NCBI GenBank assembly: GCA_016124855.1
Contig: WGMX01000028.1
Span: 62,001 to 126,000, forward strand
Direction: 5' to 3'
Source of the DNA: Anaerolineaceae bacterium
GTDB lineage: Bacteria > Chloroflexota > Anaerolineae > Aggregatilineales > Phototrophicaceae
DNA length: 64,000 nucleotides
In this document: in pieces, positions 51,336 to 59,224 of the stretch
Numbering within the stretch: position 1 is the first letter of the stretch
Layout: every line of letters begins with the position of its first letter
Translations under genes and position numbers: made by a program
Notes under the pieces: generated by a model
Told to the model about the DNA's origin: nothing
The model's input: the letters and a program-made list of their open reading frames with translations, nothing else
Database searches by the model: none

Positions 51336-53915
51336 ATGCCGAAACTAAAGCGCAATCCGGCTCAAGCTAGTTTTCTCGAAAACTACGGCAAAACAGCGCC
51401 CGCCGTCCCTGCTATCCGAAATGCCGTTTGGAAATGGCGTGATGCAGGTTATCCCGGCGTGACGGACACGACGCGCACGTTGTTGAACTACTGGTTCTTT
51501 ACCGACCATAAACTGCCAAGCGGTCAGCCCTTCCGCTATAACATCGCTCAACAAGAAGCAATTGAGTCGCTGGTTTATGTTTTTGAGATTGCCAAGACAC
51601 TTTCTCTGCAATCGCTCTATCAGCAGTTCATTCCGGCTGAACTCGCCAGCAATATTCGTATGCCGCAATATGACCCCTTTGCCCGTTACTGTACCAAGAT
51701 GGCAACAGGGAGCGGCAAAACGAAAGTCATGTCGTTAGCGATTGCATGGCAGTATTTCAATGCCATCAATGAGGCCAATGATGCCTACGCTCGGACATTC
51801 TTGATTATTGCTCCAAACGTTATCGTCTTTGAGCGCTTGCGGACGGACTTTGCAGGTGGTCATATCTTTAAGGAAGACCCGATTATTCCGAAGGAATTGC
51901 GAATATTCTGGGAAATGCAATTTTATATGCGCGGTGAAGCGGAACGCGCTTCGTCACAAGGAGCAGTCTACCTTACCAACGTCCAGCAGCTTTACGAGAG
52001 CCGTACCGAAGACAATGATGAGCCGGATATTATGACTGTTGTGTTAGGTTCAAAGCCGCCCGCGAATCTCACTGAACCCGACAATTTCCGTGAGCGCATC
52101 CAGATGCGCAACGACGGTAAAGTGATGGTCTTAAATGATGAAGCTCACCACACCCACGAGTCTGAAAGCGTCTGGAACGAGTCAATCCGCGCTCTGAACG
52201 ACACACACCCGCACGGACTGTCCGCTCAACTAGATTTCAGTGCGACCCCACGCTATGACAGCGGGGCGTTATTTGAGTGGACAATCAGCGATTACACCTT
52301 AAAACAGGCCATTATTGATCGCATCGTGAAATGCCCGATTAAAGGCATCACAGACATTGGTGAGGTATCGAGTTCTGTTGCCAGTGTGCGCTACGAACCG
52401 TTTATCACGGCGGGTGTTGAGCGTTGGCGAGAATATCGTGAACAGCTTGTACCAATGGGCAAAAAACCGCTCTTGTTCATCATGCTCAACAGTACCGACG
52501 AGGCAGATTCAATAGGTGAATATTTGCGTCACAAGTATCCTTCGGAGTTTGGCAATCAGGGTACGCTTGTCATTCACACTGACAGACAGGGTGAGGTCAG
52601 CAAGAAAGACTTGGACGCGGCGCGAAAAGCTGCTCGTGAGGTAGATGACGAAACCAGTCCCATTAAAGCGATTGTCAGCGTGTTGATGCTGCGTGAGGGT
52701 TGGGATGTCCAGAATGTGACAGTGATTGTCGGCCTACGTCCGTACACCTCTAAAGCAAACATCCTACCGGAACAGACGATTGGGCGCGGCTTACGGCTGA
52801 TGTTCCGCAACGTCCGAACGCCTTATGTCGAACGGGTAGATGTAATTGGCAATCGTGGCTTTATCAATTTCGTTGAGAAATTGGAACAAGAAGAAGATAT
52901 TCAGTTCGATACATGGCAAGTCGGCAAAGAAAAACTGGTCATTACCGTTATCGAACCTGACCCCGCTAAAGCTGATTATGATATTGCCATGCCGATTTTA
53001 AGCCCAATACTGGCACGGCTCACAGCACTTCAGGATGAAATTGACTCGATTGATGTCAATGAGCTTCATTGCACGCCGCTGCCTATTCGCCCTGACAGCC
53101 GCGAGGCGAAAACCTTCCGTTATCAGGGAATGGATTTCCTGACCGCTGAGAAGTTATTTGAGCGAGAATATCAGATACCAACGCCGCAGACTTCGCAAGA
53201 GATTGTGTCGTACTATGCCCAAGCGATTGCTCAGGAATTGAAGTTGCCAAGCCAGTTTGCGGCACTTGCGCCGAAGGTGCGTGATTTCCTTAAATACAGA
53301 GCGTTTGGCAAAGACATAGACATGGACAATGGGGATGTGCTACAAGCCCTCAGCCGTCGCTTGACAATGAAGGTCACAATGGACACATTCTTGGAATTAC
53401 TCCGTCCCAAACTGATCCAACCTCAAATTCCTGTACTCGAAAACCCAGGACGATTGCTGTCAGGGCTTGAACCGTTCCCCTGGTCACAAACCGCGCCGGG
53501 GTGCAGAAAGACGATTTTCAACAAAGTTCCTTGCGACAACTCCTTTGAAGAAGAATTCGCTCGGTTTCTCGATAGTGCCTCGGATGTGGAGCGGTTTAGC
53601 AAGTTGCCCATGAACTTCGGTTTCACAATTCCCTACACTGATATTGCTGGCAATCTGCGCCATTACTATCCAGATTTTGTGGTTGTGGATTACTCCGACG
53701 TTCATTATCTCGTTGAAACAAAAGGACGTGAAGATACTGATGTGCGGAACAAAGACCGCGCAGCAACTATCTGGGCGGAGAGCGCAACCAACCTTACAGG
53801 TAAATCTTGGCGCTATGTGAAGGTTCTTCAAAAAACATTTAATGACCTTCAACCTGTGACTTTTGAAGATTGCGCCTACATGGGAGCAGTGCAATCGAGT
53901 ATGTTTGAGGAATAG
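51336..53915 (+). CDS. Type III restriction enzyme Res subunit
   Basis: The protein is 859 residues. SF2 helicase motifs: I KMATGSGKTKV (near 122), II LNDEAHHTH (near 266), VI EQTIGRGLRLMF (near 482). The C-terminal nuclease has YYPDFVVVDY then YLVETKGRED (near 776-795). It translocates on DNA and cuts away from unmethylated sites with Mod. It is 11 bases after the nuclease-like gene. Confidence 0.92.
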   Translation: MPKLKRNPAQASFLENYGKTAPAVPAIRNAVWKWRDAGYPGVTDTTRTLLNYWFFTDHKLPSGQPFRYNIAQQEAIESLVYVFEIAKTLSLQSLYQQFIPAELASNIRMPQYDPFARYCTKMATGSGKTKVMSLAIAWQYFNAINEANDAYARTFLIIAPNVIVFERLRTDFAGGHIFKEDPIIPKELRIFWEMQFYMRGEAERASSQGAVYLTNVQQLYESRTEDNDEPDIMTVVLGSKPPANLTEPDNFRERIQMRNDGKVMVLNDEAHHTHESESVWNESIRALNDTHPHGLSAQLDFSATPRYDSGALFEWTISDYTLKQAIIDRIVKCPIKGITDIGEVSSSVASVRYEPFITAGVERWREYREQLVPMGKKPLLFIMLNSTDEADSIGEYLRHKYPSEFGNQGTLVIHTDRQGEVSKKDLDAARKAAREVDDETSPIKAIVSVLMLREGWDVQNVTVIVGLRPYTSKANILPEQTIGRGLRLMFRNVRTPYVERVDVIGNRGFINFVEKLEQEEDIQFDTWQVGKEKLVITVIEPDPAKADYDIAMPILSPILARLTALQDEIDSIDVNELHCTPLPIRPDSREAKTFRYQGMDFLTAEKLFEREYQIPTPQTSQEIVSYYAQAIAQELKLPSQFAALAPKVRDFLKYRAFGKDIDMDNGDVLQALSRRLTMKVTMDTFLELLRPKLIQPQIPVLENPGRLLSGLEPFPWSQTAPGCRKTIFNKVPCDNSFEEEFARFLDSASDVERFSKLPMNFGFTIPYTDIAGNLRHYYPDFVVVDYSDVHYLVETKGREDTDVRNKDRAATIWAESATNLTGKSWRYVKVLQKTFNDLQPVTFEDCAYMGAVQSSMFEE

Positions 53916-54005
53916 AAGAACTCCCGGCTCTTTATAACCCGTTCTGACATATGAACGCTGCTTGTTTCTTAGTCCAGTTTTGGATAATGTTCAAGGAAGT
54001 GTTCT

Positions 54006-54671
54006 ATGTCAGAAAGTGCCTTGTCACCTACTTCCTTCCTAACCTCAATTCTTTCTCTTCTGCTGAATTCCGAACTCATACGCACGATTTTCACCGAAGT
54101 CATCGGACTTTGGCGCGAGTCCCGCTTTCACGGCACATATCGCGTTGAACACCATCAATCCACGCTGGAACTTCTGGACTCGCATGGTAAAACCGCTATA
54201 TATACCAAGCGTCAGCAGGTGGTTTTTCTACAAGATGATGTCTTTGCTATCCAAGATCAGGCATGGGGTGACGGCAATATTTTTGCAGGCTACAAGTGTT
54301 CGCCCGGAGCTATGGTAGACCGCTACAAAGAGGGGTATCGCTGGAAAGTTCTCATATCGTTGAGAGCCATGAGAAACAAAGGTGATCGTGAGAACTTTTT
54401 CATCGAGCGCACGATCACGGATGGTTTTACGACCCCGACACTGAACTTTCAAATGCACGTCGATCATCCAACGAAGACGTTGACGCTCAGTGTCATTCTC
54501 CCTTCAAGTAGACAGCCCAAAAGGATTGGCTTGATTGAACAAAACATGAAACGCTCCCATACATTGGGAGCAGAACATCGAACAGAGCTTTCAGGAGGAC
54601 GGGTGCAGTATTCGTGGGAGGTTGCCAAACCACTCCTCTATGAGAGCTACATTCTCCGTTGGGAGTGGTAA
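54006..54671 (+). CDS. Hypothetical protein, 221 residues
   Basis: AAGGAAG lies upstream of ATG 54006. An N-terminal hydrophobic stretch (FLTSILSLLLNSELI) may anchor it. The rest is beta-rich, with YRVEHHQSTLELLDSHG and YSWEVAKPLLYESYIL. No family recognised. It follows the restriction locus on the same strand. Confidence 0.55.
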   Translation: MSESALSPTSFLTSILSLLLNSELIRTIFTEVIGLWRESRFHGTYRVEHHQSTLELLDSHGKTAIYTKRQQVVFLQDDVFAIQDQAWGDGNIFAGYKCSPGAMVDRYKEGYRWKVLISLRAMRNKGDRENFFIERTITDGFTTPTLNFQMHVDHPTKTLTLSVILPSSRQPKRIGLIEQNMKRSHTLGAEHRTELSGGRVQYSWEVAKPLLYESYILRWEW

Positions 54672-54674
54672 TCA

Positions 54675-54827
54675 CTAACCAAATAGTTGGTGCATAAATT
54701 GCCGAATTTCAGGGAGAAAGAATCCGAGCAAGATACAGAGCAAAGGGATTGAACCCATGAGGCAGCCAAACAATCGTACTTTGAGTGATCGTGGATATTC
54801 TTTTGTGTAATCAATATCATTATCCAC
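54675..54827 (-). CDS. 50-residue membrane peptide with GTG start
   Basis: The frame from GTG 54827 begins with MDNDIDYTKEYPRSLKVRLF, then a hydrophobic segment (GSIPLLCILLGFFLP) and a short tail. GGAAG lies eight bases upstream. It ends three bases past the convergent gene at 54006-54671. The clean signal and single-span layout support a real gene; function unknown. Confidence 0.5.
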   Translation of the reverse strand: MDNDIDYTKEYPRSLKVRLFGCLMGSIPLLCILLGFFLPEIRQFMHQLFG

Positions 54828-54855
54828 CGCGTACTTCCTTTCGCTCTTCGAATAG

Positions 54856-54882
54856 CAGTGGGTAGCAAGATGCTACCCACTG
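54856..54882. repeat. 12-bp perfect stem-loop between two short ORFs
   Basis: CAGTGGGTAGCA-AGA-TGCTACCCACTG. No T-run follows on either strand. It lies between the 10-residue ORF and the 50-residue membrane peptide gene, so it may stabilise or attenuate their shared mRNA. Confidence 0.7.
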
Positions 54883-54892
54883 TTGGCGAAAA

Positions 54893-54925
54893 CTATGTTC
54901 CGCCACCACCATCGCTGAGTGCCAT
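54893..54925 (-). CDS. Possible 10-residue peptide MALSDGGGGT
   Basis: AAGGAGG lies eight bases before ATG 54925, a near-perfect ribosome binding site. The frame codes for only ten residues, ending at 54893. A strong hairpin follows. It may be a leader peptide controlling the downstream membrane peptide gene, or a short peptide in its own right. I cannot decide between these. Confidence 0.4.
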   Translation of the reverse strand: MALSDGGGGT

Positions 54926-55169
54926 TTGCACAGCCTCCTTACTAAAAGTATCCGAACAGGGTGGCGCTTTCAGTTGAAAGCTATAGCGAAACCGATATAT
55001 ACAGTCTACCGATAATTTAGCGTTTATGCAATATTTTTATTTGCGGAATCACAATACTCTGGTTGCGGATCAAGTGTAATAAGGAGTTGCACAGTCATTC
55101 GGTTGACACTATGTGGGCTTTTCGTTTCTTATGTGTTTGACTATTTTCGTATGACACCCTCGTTTTGTC

Positions 55170-55199
55170 TTGGTGGAACTATCGACTTGCCCGTATAAT
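55170..55199 (+). promoter_or_regulatory. Promoter of XRE regulator gene
   Basis: TTGGTG (55170-55175), an 18-base spacer, then TATAAT (55194-55199), 16 bases before the ATG at 55216. No other gene or clear motif is seen in 54926-55215. Confidence 0.5.
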
Positions 55200-55215
55200 G
55201 GCACATCATAGACGT

Positions 55216-55578
55216 ATGTTCACATTGGATTCATTTGTGGTCACTCAAGCAGAAATTGGTCAACGCATTCAACAAGCCCGTGAGCGTATTGGAATGTCTC
55301 AACGGGATTTTGCCGAAGCGGTAGGTAAAGACCAGACCGCAGTGTCTTTGTATGAATCTGGAAAACGGAAGGTAGCAGCAACCGAGCTTTCCACCTTTGC
55401 CGATGTGCTTGAAGTTCCGGTTTCATACTTCTACGAAGGCAAAATCGAACCCGATGACCTAGACCATATCCTGTTAAGTGAATTCCGCAAACTCCCGAAC
55501 CTCGAAGCTAAACAGATGATTTTGCAAATGGTTCGGGCGCTTTCTTCTCTATTCAAACAACACGCTTCAGATCAGTAA
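55216..55578 (+). CDS. XRE-family transcriptional regulator
   Basis: The protein is 120 residues from ATG 55216. HTH: IGQRIQQARERIGMSQRDFA then KDQTAVSLYESGKRKVAA (about 12-65), then a short C-terminal helix region. It resembles phage-type repressors. Its position near the recombinase suggests control of excision; the dyad at 18372-18390 is one possible site. Confidence 0.85.
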   Translation: MFTLDSFVVTQAEIGQRIQQARERIGMSQRDFAEAVGKDQTAVSLYESGKRKVAATELSTFADVLEVPVSYFYEGKIEPDDLDHILLSEFRKLPNLEAKQMILQMVRALSSLFKQHASDQ

Positions 55579-55631
55579 TTTCCCTTCCTTATTGACTCTG
55601 GTTTGAGAGTCCTGCTACATTCGGACTCGAT

Positions 55632-55946
55632 ATGCCAGTTTCAGTCCTCAAGCACTATCGCCGCAATACCCTCTCGCAGTTCTTCTCAGCGTATTGGTCA
55701 ATTTGTGGTCTGCTGCACCGTAAGTATGACTTGGAACAACTAAAGTCGTGGGCAACCCGTAAAGGTTTAAAGAACCCGCGTGAGATATACACCCGCCGTT
55801 TTATTGATATAGAGCAACGTCTCTGGTATTGGCAATGCCGCGCACCTCACGCACTAGCTTTCGCAGAATGTGCGGTGACTTTTGCTCGAATTTTCAGAGG
55901 AAAGCAACACTACTACAAAGGGTACGCTGCAAAGTTCAGATATTGA
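55632..55946 (+). CDS. Hypothetical basic protein, 104 residues
   Basis: It starts MPVSVLKHYRRNTLSQFF. It is basic and aromatic-rich (RRFIDIEQRLWYWQCRAPHA). No ribosome binding site is obvious. It lies 53 bases after the XRE gene, possibly in one transcript. Unrecognised; it may bind nucleic acid. Confidence 0.45.
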   Translation: MPVSVLKHYRRNTLSQFFSAYWSICGLLHRKYDLEQLKSWATRKGLKNPREIYTRRFIDIEQRLWYWQCRAPHALAFAECAVTFARIFRGKQHYYKGYAAKFRY

Positions 55947-55988
55947 AACAATACTGCTTGTTAATTTGCGCTTGCACAATCAAAAATA

Positions 55989-55997
55989 TGTTATAAT
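55989..55997 (+). promoter_or_regulatory. Extended -10 promoter TGTTATAAT
   Basis: A perfect TGnTATAAT element with no good -35. It predicts a transcript starting near 56004, just before the structured region ending in a terminator at 56154. Confidence 0.6.
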
Positions 55998-56003
55998 CAC
56001 TAT

Positions 56004-56155
56004 CGCAGACAAATAATTGAACGCTCCCGGAAGATGCTGGAAACACCTGCCGAGAGCTAACCACCACGCTGATATAAACAGCATGGAAGGCTAAGGCGCA
56101 ATTGTATCTTCGCGTACCAAGCCGTCAATGCTATTTCAGCTATGACGGCTTTTCG
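56004..56155 (+). ncRNA. Candidate structured leader RNA or small RNA upstream of recombinase
   Basis: An extended -10 promoter is followed by a compact fold. The outer stem is ATTG/CAAT plus CGC/GCG (56016-56024 with 56096-56102); an inner stem ATGCTG/CAGCAT (56034-56039 with 56079-56084) encloses conserved-looking loops. A rho-independent terminator AAGCCGTCA/TGACGGCTT (56119-56151) plus TTCGTTT follows. The gene at 56182 starts 27 bases later. This is the layout of a transcription-attenuating riboswitch or an independent small RNA; I could not match it to a known class. Confidence 0.5.
56119..56154 (+). terminator. Rho-independent terminator of leader RNA
   Basis: A 9-bp stem AAGCCGTCA / TGACGGCTT with a 15-base loop, then a T-rich tail. 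Read-through would be needed to express the recombinase operon from this promoter. Confidence 0.65.
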
Positions 56156-56181
56156 TTTAGGAAACAAATGGAGAAAACAGT

Positions 56182-56391
56182 ATGTCTGAGGAAAATGGAA
56201 AAAGTTCAACTTTTCAATCTCGTCAGGATTCTAAACAAGATGTTCCCCGAAAACCAAACGGAATTGATTTTAAGACAGCGTACATGGCTCTGATAAAAGG
56301 ATATATAGAAGTCCAGATGAAGAAACTCGTTGAGGGTGAACTGGAATTTAGTGACGAAGCAAAAGGCAAAGAGAAAGGAGTTTATGAATGA
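56182..56391 (+). CDS. Small charged protein upstream of serine recombinase
   Basis: The protein is 69 residues (MSEENGKSSTFQSRQDSKQD), highly charged, with a helical second half. GGAGA lies upstream. Its stop is eight bases inside the recombinase gene, so the two are coupled. It could be a recombination directionality factor, but has no clear HTH. Confidence 0.6.
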   Translation: MSEENGKSSTFQSRQDSKQDVPRKPNGIDFKTAYMALIKGYIEVQMKKLVEGELEFSDEAKGKEKGVYE

Positions 56392-58126
56392 ACCAAACCA
56401 AACTATCAGATTTATCCCACAGTTGGCAAGCAAACGGTTTTTTACCGTGCCTAAATTTGGCGAAACACTTGATGAAGTAGCCCTTGAAGCCCGATTAGTG
56501 AAACTTGAAGAACCTAAAGGATTAGTGAAGGGTAAGCAAGAAATGCGATACGCAGCATACATCCGTATCAGTTCTGAGGAGCAAGTCGGCAATTTCTCGG
56601 TTGACGCGCAGCGTCGCGCTATACAGGAATGGGTGAAGTCTCAAAGTGGAAAGATTGTCCACTATTATATTGATGAGGCTCAATCAGGCAGAACAGCAGA
56701 TCGTCCTGAATTTATTAATATGCGGCGGGATGGCAAGAAAAGAATGTTTGATGCCGTCATAGTCCACAAATTTGACCGCTTTGCCCGAAACCGCACCGAT
56801 GCGCTGGCAATCAAATCTCTTCTCAGACATGACTATGGCATAAAAGTATTCTCTGTAACTGAACCTTCAGAAGATAGTGATGGCGCACTTGGCGCTCTCA
56901 TCGAAGGCATCATGGAAAGTGTTGCAGATTGGTATTCACGCAATTTGGCTCAAGAAACAGTCAAAGGCAAACATGAACGTGCCTTACAAGGCTACCACAA
57001 CAACCAAGCACCATTTGGCATGGATAAAAGTAAAGATGGTGTGCTCATCCCGAACGACGCTGAATTAAAAGGTTTGCTTCTCGCGTTTGAACTTTATGCT
57101 TCGAGCAAATACAGCGACAATAATATTGCTCATGAGTTAACGGAGCATGGGTATCGCACGAAAGCTGGCAAGTCGTTCTCCACTGACATGGTTCGAGACA
57201 TGCTTCAAAATCGAACTTATCTGGGATATGTGAAATACCAACCCTATCAACGCCATTCCGATGGGCGACGTTCGTTTGGAGGCAAAATCGAATGGTTTTC
57301 TGGCAAACATCAGGCAGTCATCACCAAAGAACTCTTTGAACGTTGCCAAGAAATACGCTACGCAAAAGCGGTACATCACGAATACTATCCGAAGCATCGG
57401 ATGTATTTACTGCGTGATCTCATCTATTGTTCCGAATGTGTAGCTAACATGCCGCCGGATGTAGAAGACGAAGAATACGGCAAAATGCGACCTCATACAA
57501 TGCACACCGATTATCGCTATTATCGTTGCCGCGCAAGGGACTTTACCCGTAAATGTTCACAAGGTTCGGTGATTGCTGATGCTCTTGAGCAGCAAGTTAC
57601 TGCTATTTTGAAGACCCTCAAGCCGCCTAAAGATTGGCGTGACCGCATGGTACAAGCAATGGGTCAGTTAATTGGCGACCAAAAACTTGAAGAGCGTATC
57701 AATAACATTAAAACTATTATCGAACGGATGGATTTTCGGTGGGATAACGGGTTTATCACCGACAAAGATGTGTATCTTGAAGAGCGTGTGAAACTCCAAC
57801 AAGAGCTAGAACAGCTTACACCCATCCCTGATGATGAGTTAGAAGTTGCAGCCGATGTTATTGAAAATTTTACAGCCCATTGGGAAGCCACTAAAGGAGA
57901 TATGAAGGCACAGGAGAAGTTGATTAAACTGATTGTCGCAAGAGTTTGGGTTCATGGGGATAAGGTGGTGGGAATATCCCTTCGCCCAAATTACCACATT
58001 ACAGTTGGGCTAGAAAACGCAAAACCCACCGAAATCTCGGTGGGTCTGAGTGAAAATAATATCAATGACGATATTATTATACATAGGCGGGAGCGACGGG
58101 ATTCGAACCCGCGATCTTTGCCTTGA
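56384..58126 (+). CDS. Large serine recombinase (integrase of the element)
   Basis: The protein is 580 residues from ATG 56384, with AAAGGAG five bases upstream. Resolvase domain YAAYIRISSEEQVGNFSVDA with catalytic Ser (near 60), then the Recombinase domain (about 220-320), a zinc ribbon (CSEC then CRARDFTRKC, about 345-390) and a coiled coil. The last codons (RRERRDSNPRSLP) read through the 3' part of tRNA-Asp. The C-terminus would therefore differ in the excised circle. It should catalyse integration into the tRNA gene. Confidence 0.92.
   Translation: MNEPNQTIRFIPQLASKRFFTVPKFGETLDEVALEARLVKLEEPKGLVKGKQEMRYAAYIRISSEEQVGNFSVDAQRRAIQEWVKSQSGKIVHYYIDEAQSGRTADRPEFINMRRDGKKRMFDAVIVHKFDRFARNRTDALAIKSLLRHDYGIKVFSVTEPSEDSDGALGALIEGIMESVADWYSRNLAQETVKGKHERALQGYHNNQAPFGMDKSKDGVLIPNDAELKGLLLAFELYASSKYSDNNIAHELTEHGYRTKAGKSFSTDMVRDMLQNRTYLGYVKYQPYQRHSDGRRSFGGKIEWFSGKHQAVITKELFERCQEIRYAKAVHHEYYPKHRMYLLRDLIYCSECVANMPPDVEDEEYGKMRPHTMHTDYRYYRCRARDFTRKCSQGSVIADALEQQVTAILKTLKPPKDWRDRMVQAMGQLIGDQKLEERINNIKTIIERMDFRWDNGFITDKDVYLEERVKLQQELEQLTPIPDDELEVAADVIENFTAHWEATKGDMKAQEKLIKLIVARVWVHGDKVVGISLRPNYHITVGLENAKPTEISVGLSENNINDDIIIHRRERRDSNPRSLP
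58024..58045 (-). terminator. Terminator of tRNA-Asp inside the recombinase 3' end
   Basis: ACCCACCGA-x4-TCGGTGGGT, followed on the minus strand by TTTTGC. It is 42 bases past the tRNA 3' end and within the last codons of the recombinase gene. Confidence 0.7.
58088..58105. repeat. Right attachment site inside tRNA-Asp (attR)
   Basis: CGGGAGCGACGGG-ATTCG, the tRNA 3' end, is repeated at 16227-16244 with one mismatch and at 12001-12013. Confidence 0.7.
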
Positions 58127-58161
58127 CAGGGCAATATGCTAAACCGCTGCACCACGCCCCC
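58088..58161 (-). tRNA. tRNA-Asp (anticodon GTC)
   Basis: A full cloverleaf can be drawn: acceptor GGGGGCG with CGCTCCC, D-arm GTGC/GCAT, anticodon stem TTGCC/GGCAA with loop CTGTCAA, T-arm GCGGG-TTCGAAT-CCCGT, discriminator G. CCA is not encoded. Anticodon GTC reads aspartate codons. It is intact although it serves as the attachment site. Confidence 0.95.
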
Positions 58162-58223
58162 TAACGAGATGGCAGTATATCAGGCAGACTAAAGGGTGTC
58201 AATACAAAGTTGAAAATGTTGGA

Positions 58224-59204
58224 TCAACTCGCGGCAACTTGTAGCGCCAGCCAAAGCTGATCTTCAATCTCTAGAGAACCGGATTGAATAACCTTCCTAA
58301 GATGTACGTCGCCACGCTCTCCGGGCATCATTATTTCGCTAACGTCCGGCAATTTCTTTGCAGCCTTTAACTGTTTTGTTAAGTTGAACACGCGTTGTTT
58401 AAAAGTGTTTCCATCGACCAATAATTCAGGGTCGAGGACTAGAATCAGATTTCCCCAGTCAGTTTTATGCCCCTCATTATCGGGACTAGTCGACACAAGG
58501 GCATGTGTCAATACCTCGACTAATAGTGCTAACGCCGCACCCTTATAACCACCGAATGTACTAATTGCTCCACCTAGTGCCGCAGCCGGATCCGTAGTAA
58601 ATTGACCACTATTATCATAGGCAACGCCCTCAGGAATCAACCGTCCCGCTGTTTTGGCTTCGACGATTCCAAATCGCGCAATAGCCGCAGTGGCCATGTC
58701 AAACACAATTGGATCACCGGTGGTCGGGATACCATATGCTAATGGATTTGTCCCGAAAATCGGCTCGTATGAGCCATACATTGCCATATATTCACCAGAA
58801 CCCGAAAACACCAACCCGATATAGCCAGCCTTCGCAATTTCACTTGCGTAAAAACCTATTGCGCCTGTGGAACTATTTGTATTGTTTGTGCCAACTAGAC
58901 CGATTCCGTGTTCACTAGCTTTCTGTATAGCAAGCTTCATCGCATAGGTCAATACAACCATTCCAGAATTTCTGCCACCATTGAGTAACGCTGAAAGTTT
59001 TGTTTCCCGCAAAACTGAGATCGGTTGGCAAGATTTATCGCGTGGCATACCTGCCCCGATAAGCTTTACGACTCCTTGATTATTACCTCTCAACTGAGCG
59101 TACATCAATACTTTCAAAATAGTGTCAGCTTCATCAGACGGGTAGCCACTTCGCTGCAAAACTTGTAACGTAACTTGCTTTAAGTCATCAACTTTTACCT
59201 GCAT
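58224..59204 (-). CDS. Ldh-family (malate/L-lactate/ureidoglycolate dehydrogenase-like) oxidoreductase
   Basis: The protein is 326 residues from ATG 59204, with GGAGG upstream. It is an NAD(P)-dependent type II malate/lactate dehydrogenase fold: TNNTNSSTGAIGFYASEIAK, FGTNPLAYGIPT, FDMATAAIARFGI, FGGYKGAALALLVE. Relatives oxidise 2-hydroxy acids or sugar acids. It is the last gene of the transport operon. Confidence 0.87.
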   Translation of the reverse strand: MQVKVDDLKQVTLQVLQRSGYPSDEADTILKVLMYAQLRGNNQGVVKLIGAGMPRDKSCQPISVLRETKLSALLNGGRNSGMVVLTYAMKLAIQKASEHGIGLVGTNNTNSSTGAIGFYASEIAKAGYIGLVFSGSGEYMAMYGSYEPIFGTNPLAYGIPTTGDPIVFDMATAAIARFGIVEAKTAGRLIPEGVAYDNSGQFTTDPAAALGGAISTFGGYKGAALALLVEVLTHALVSTSPDNEGHKTDWGNLILVLDPELLVDGNTFKQRVFNLTKQLKAAKKLPDVSEIMMPGERGDVHLRKVIQSGSLEIEDQLWLALQVAAS

Positions 59205-59224
59205 CCCGGCCTCCTCCTCTTTAA

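Larger units (their letters stand above)
16227..58105. mobile_element. Integrative element inserted in tRNA-Asp, about 41.9 kb
   Basis: It is bounded by direct repeats of the tRNA-Asp 3' end. The integrase-type large serine recombinase (56384-58126) lies against the tRNA. The body holds a VirD4/TraG-like ATPase, two replication-relaxation proteins, a primase, an excisionase-like HTH, a ParA/RHH partition pair, mercury resistance, a toxin-antitoxin pair, type III restriction-modification, and a ubiquitin-like conjugation operon. I see no full type IV secretion channel (no VirB4, no peptidoglycan hydrolase), so it may be mobilisable rather than self-conjugative. Confidence 0.75.
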
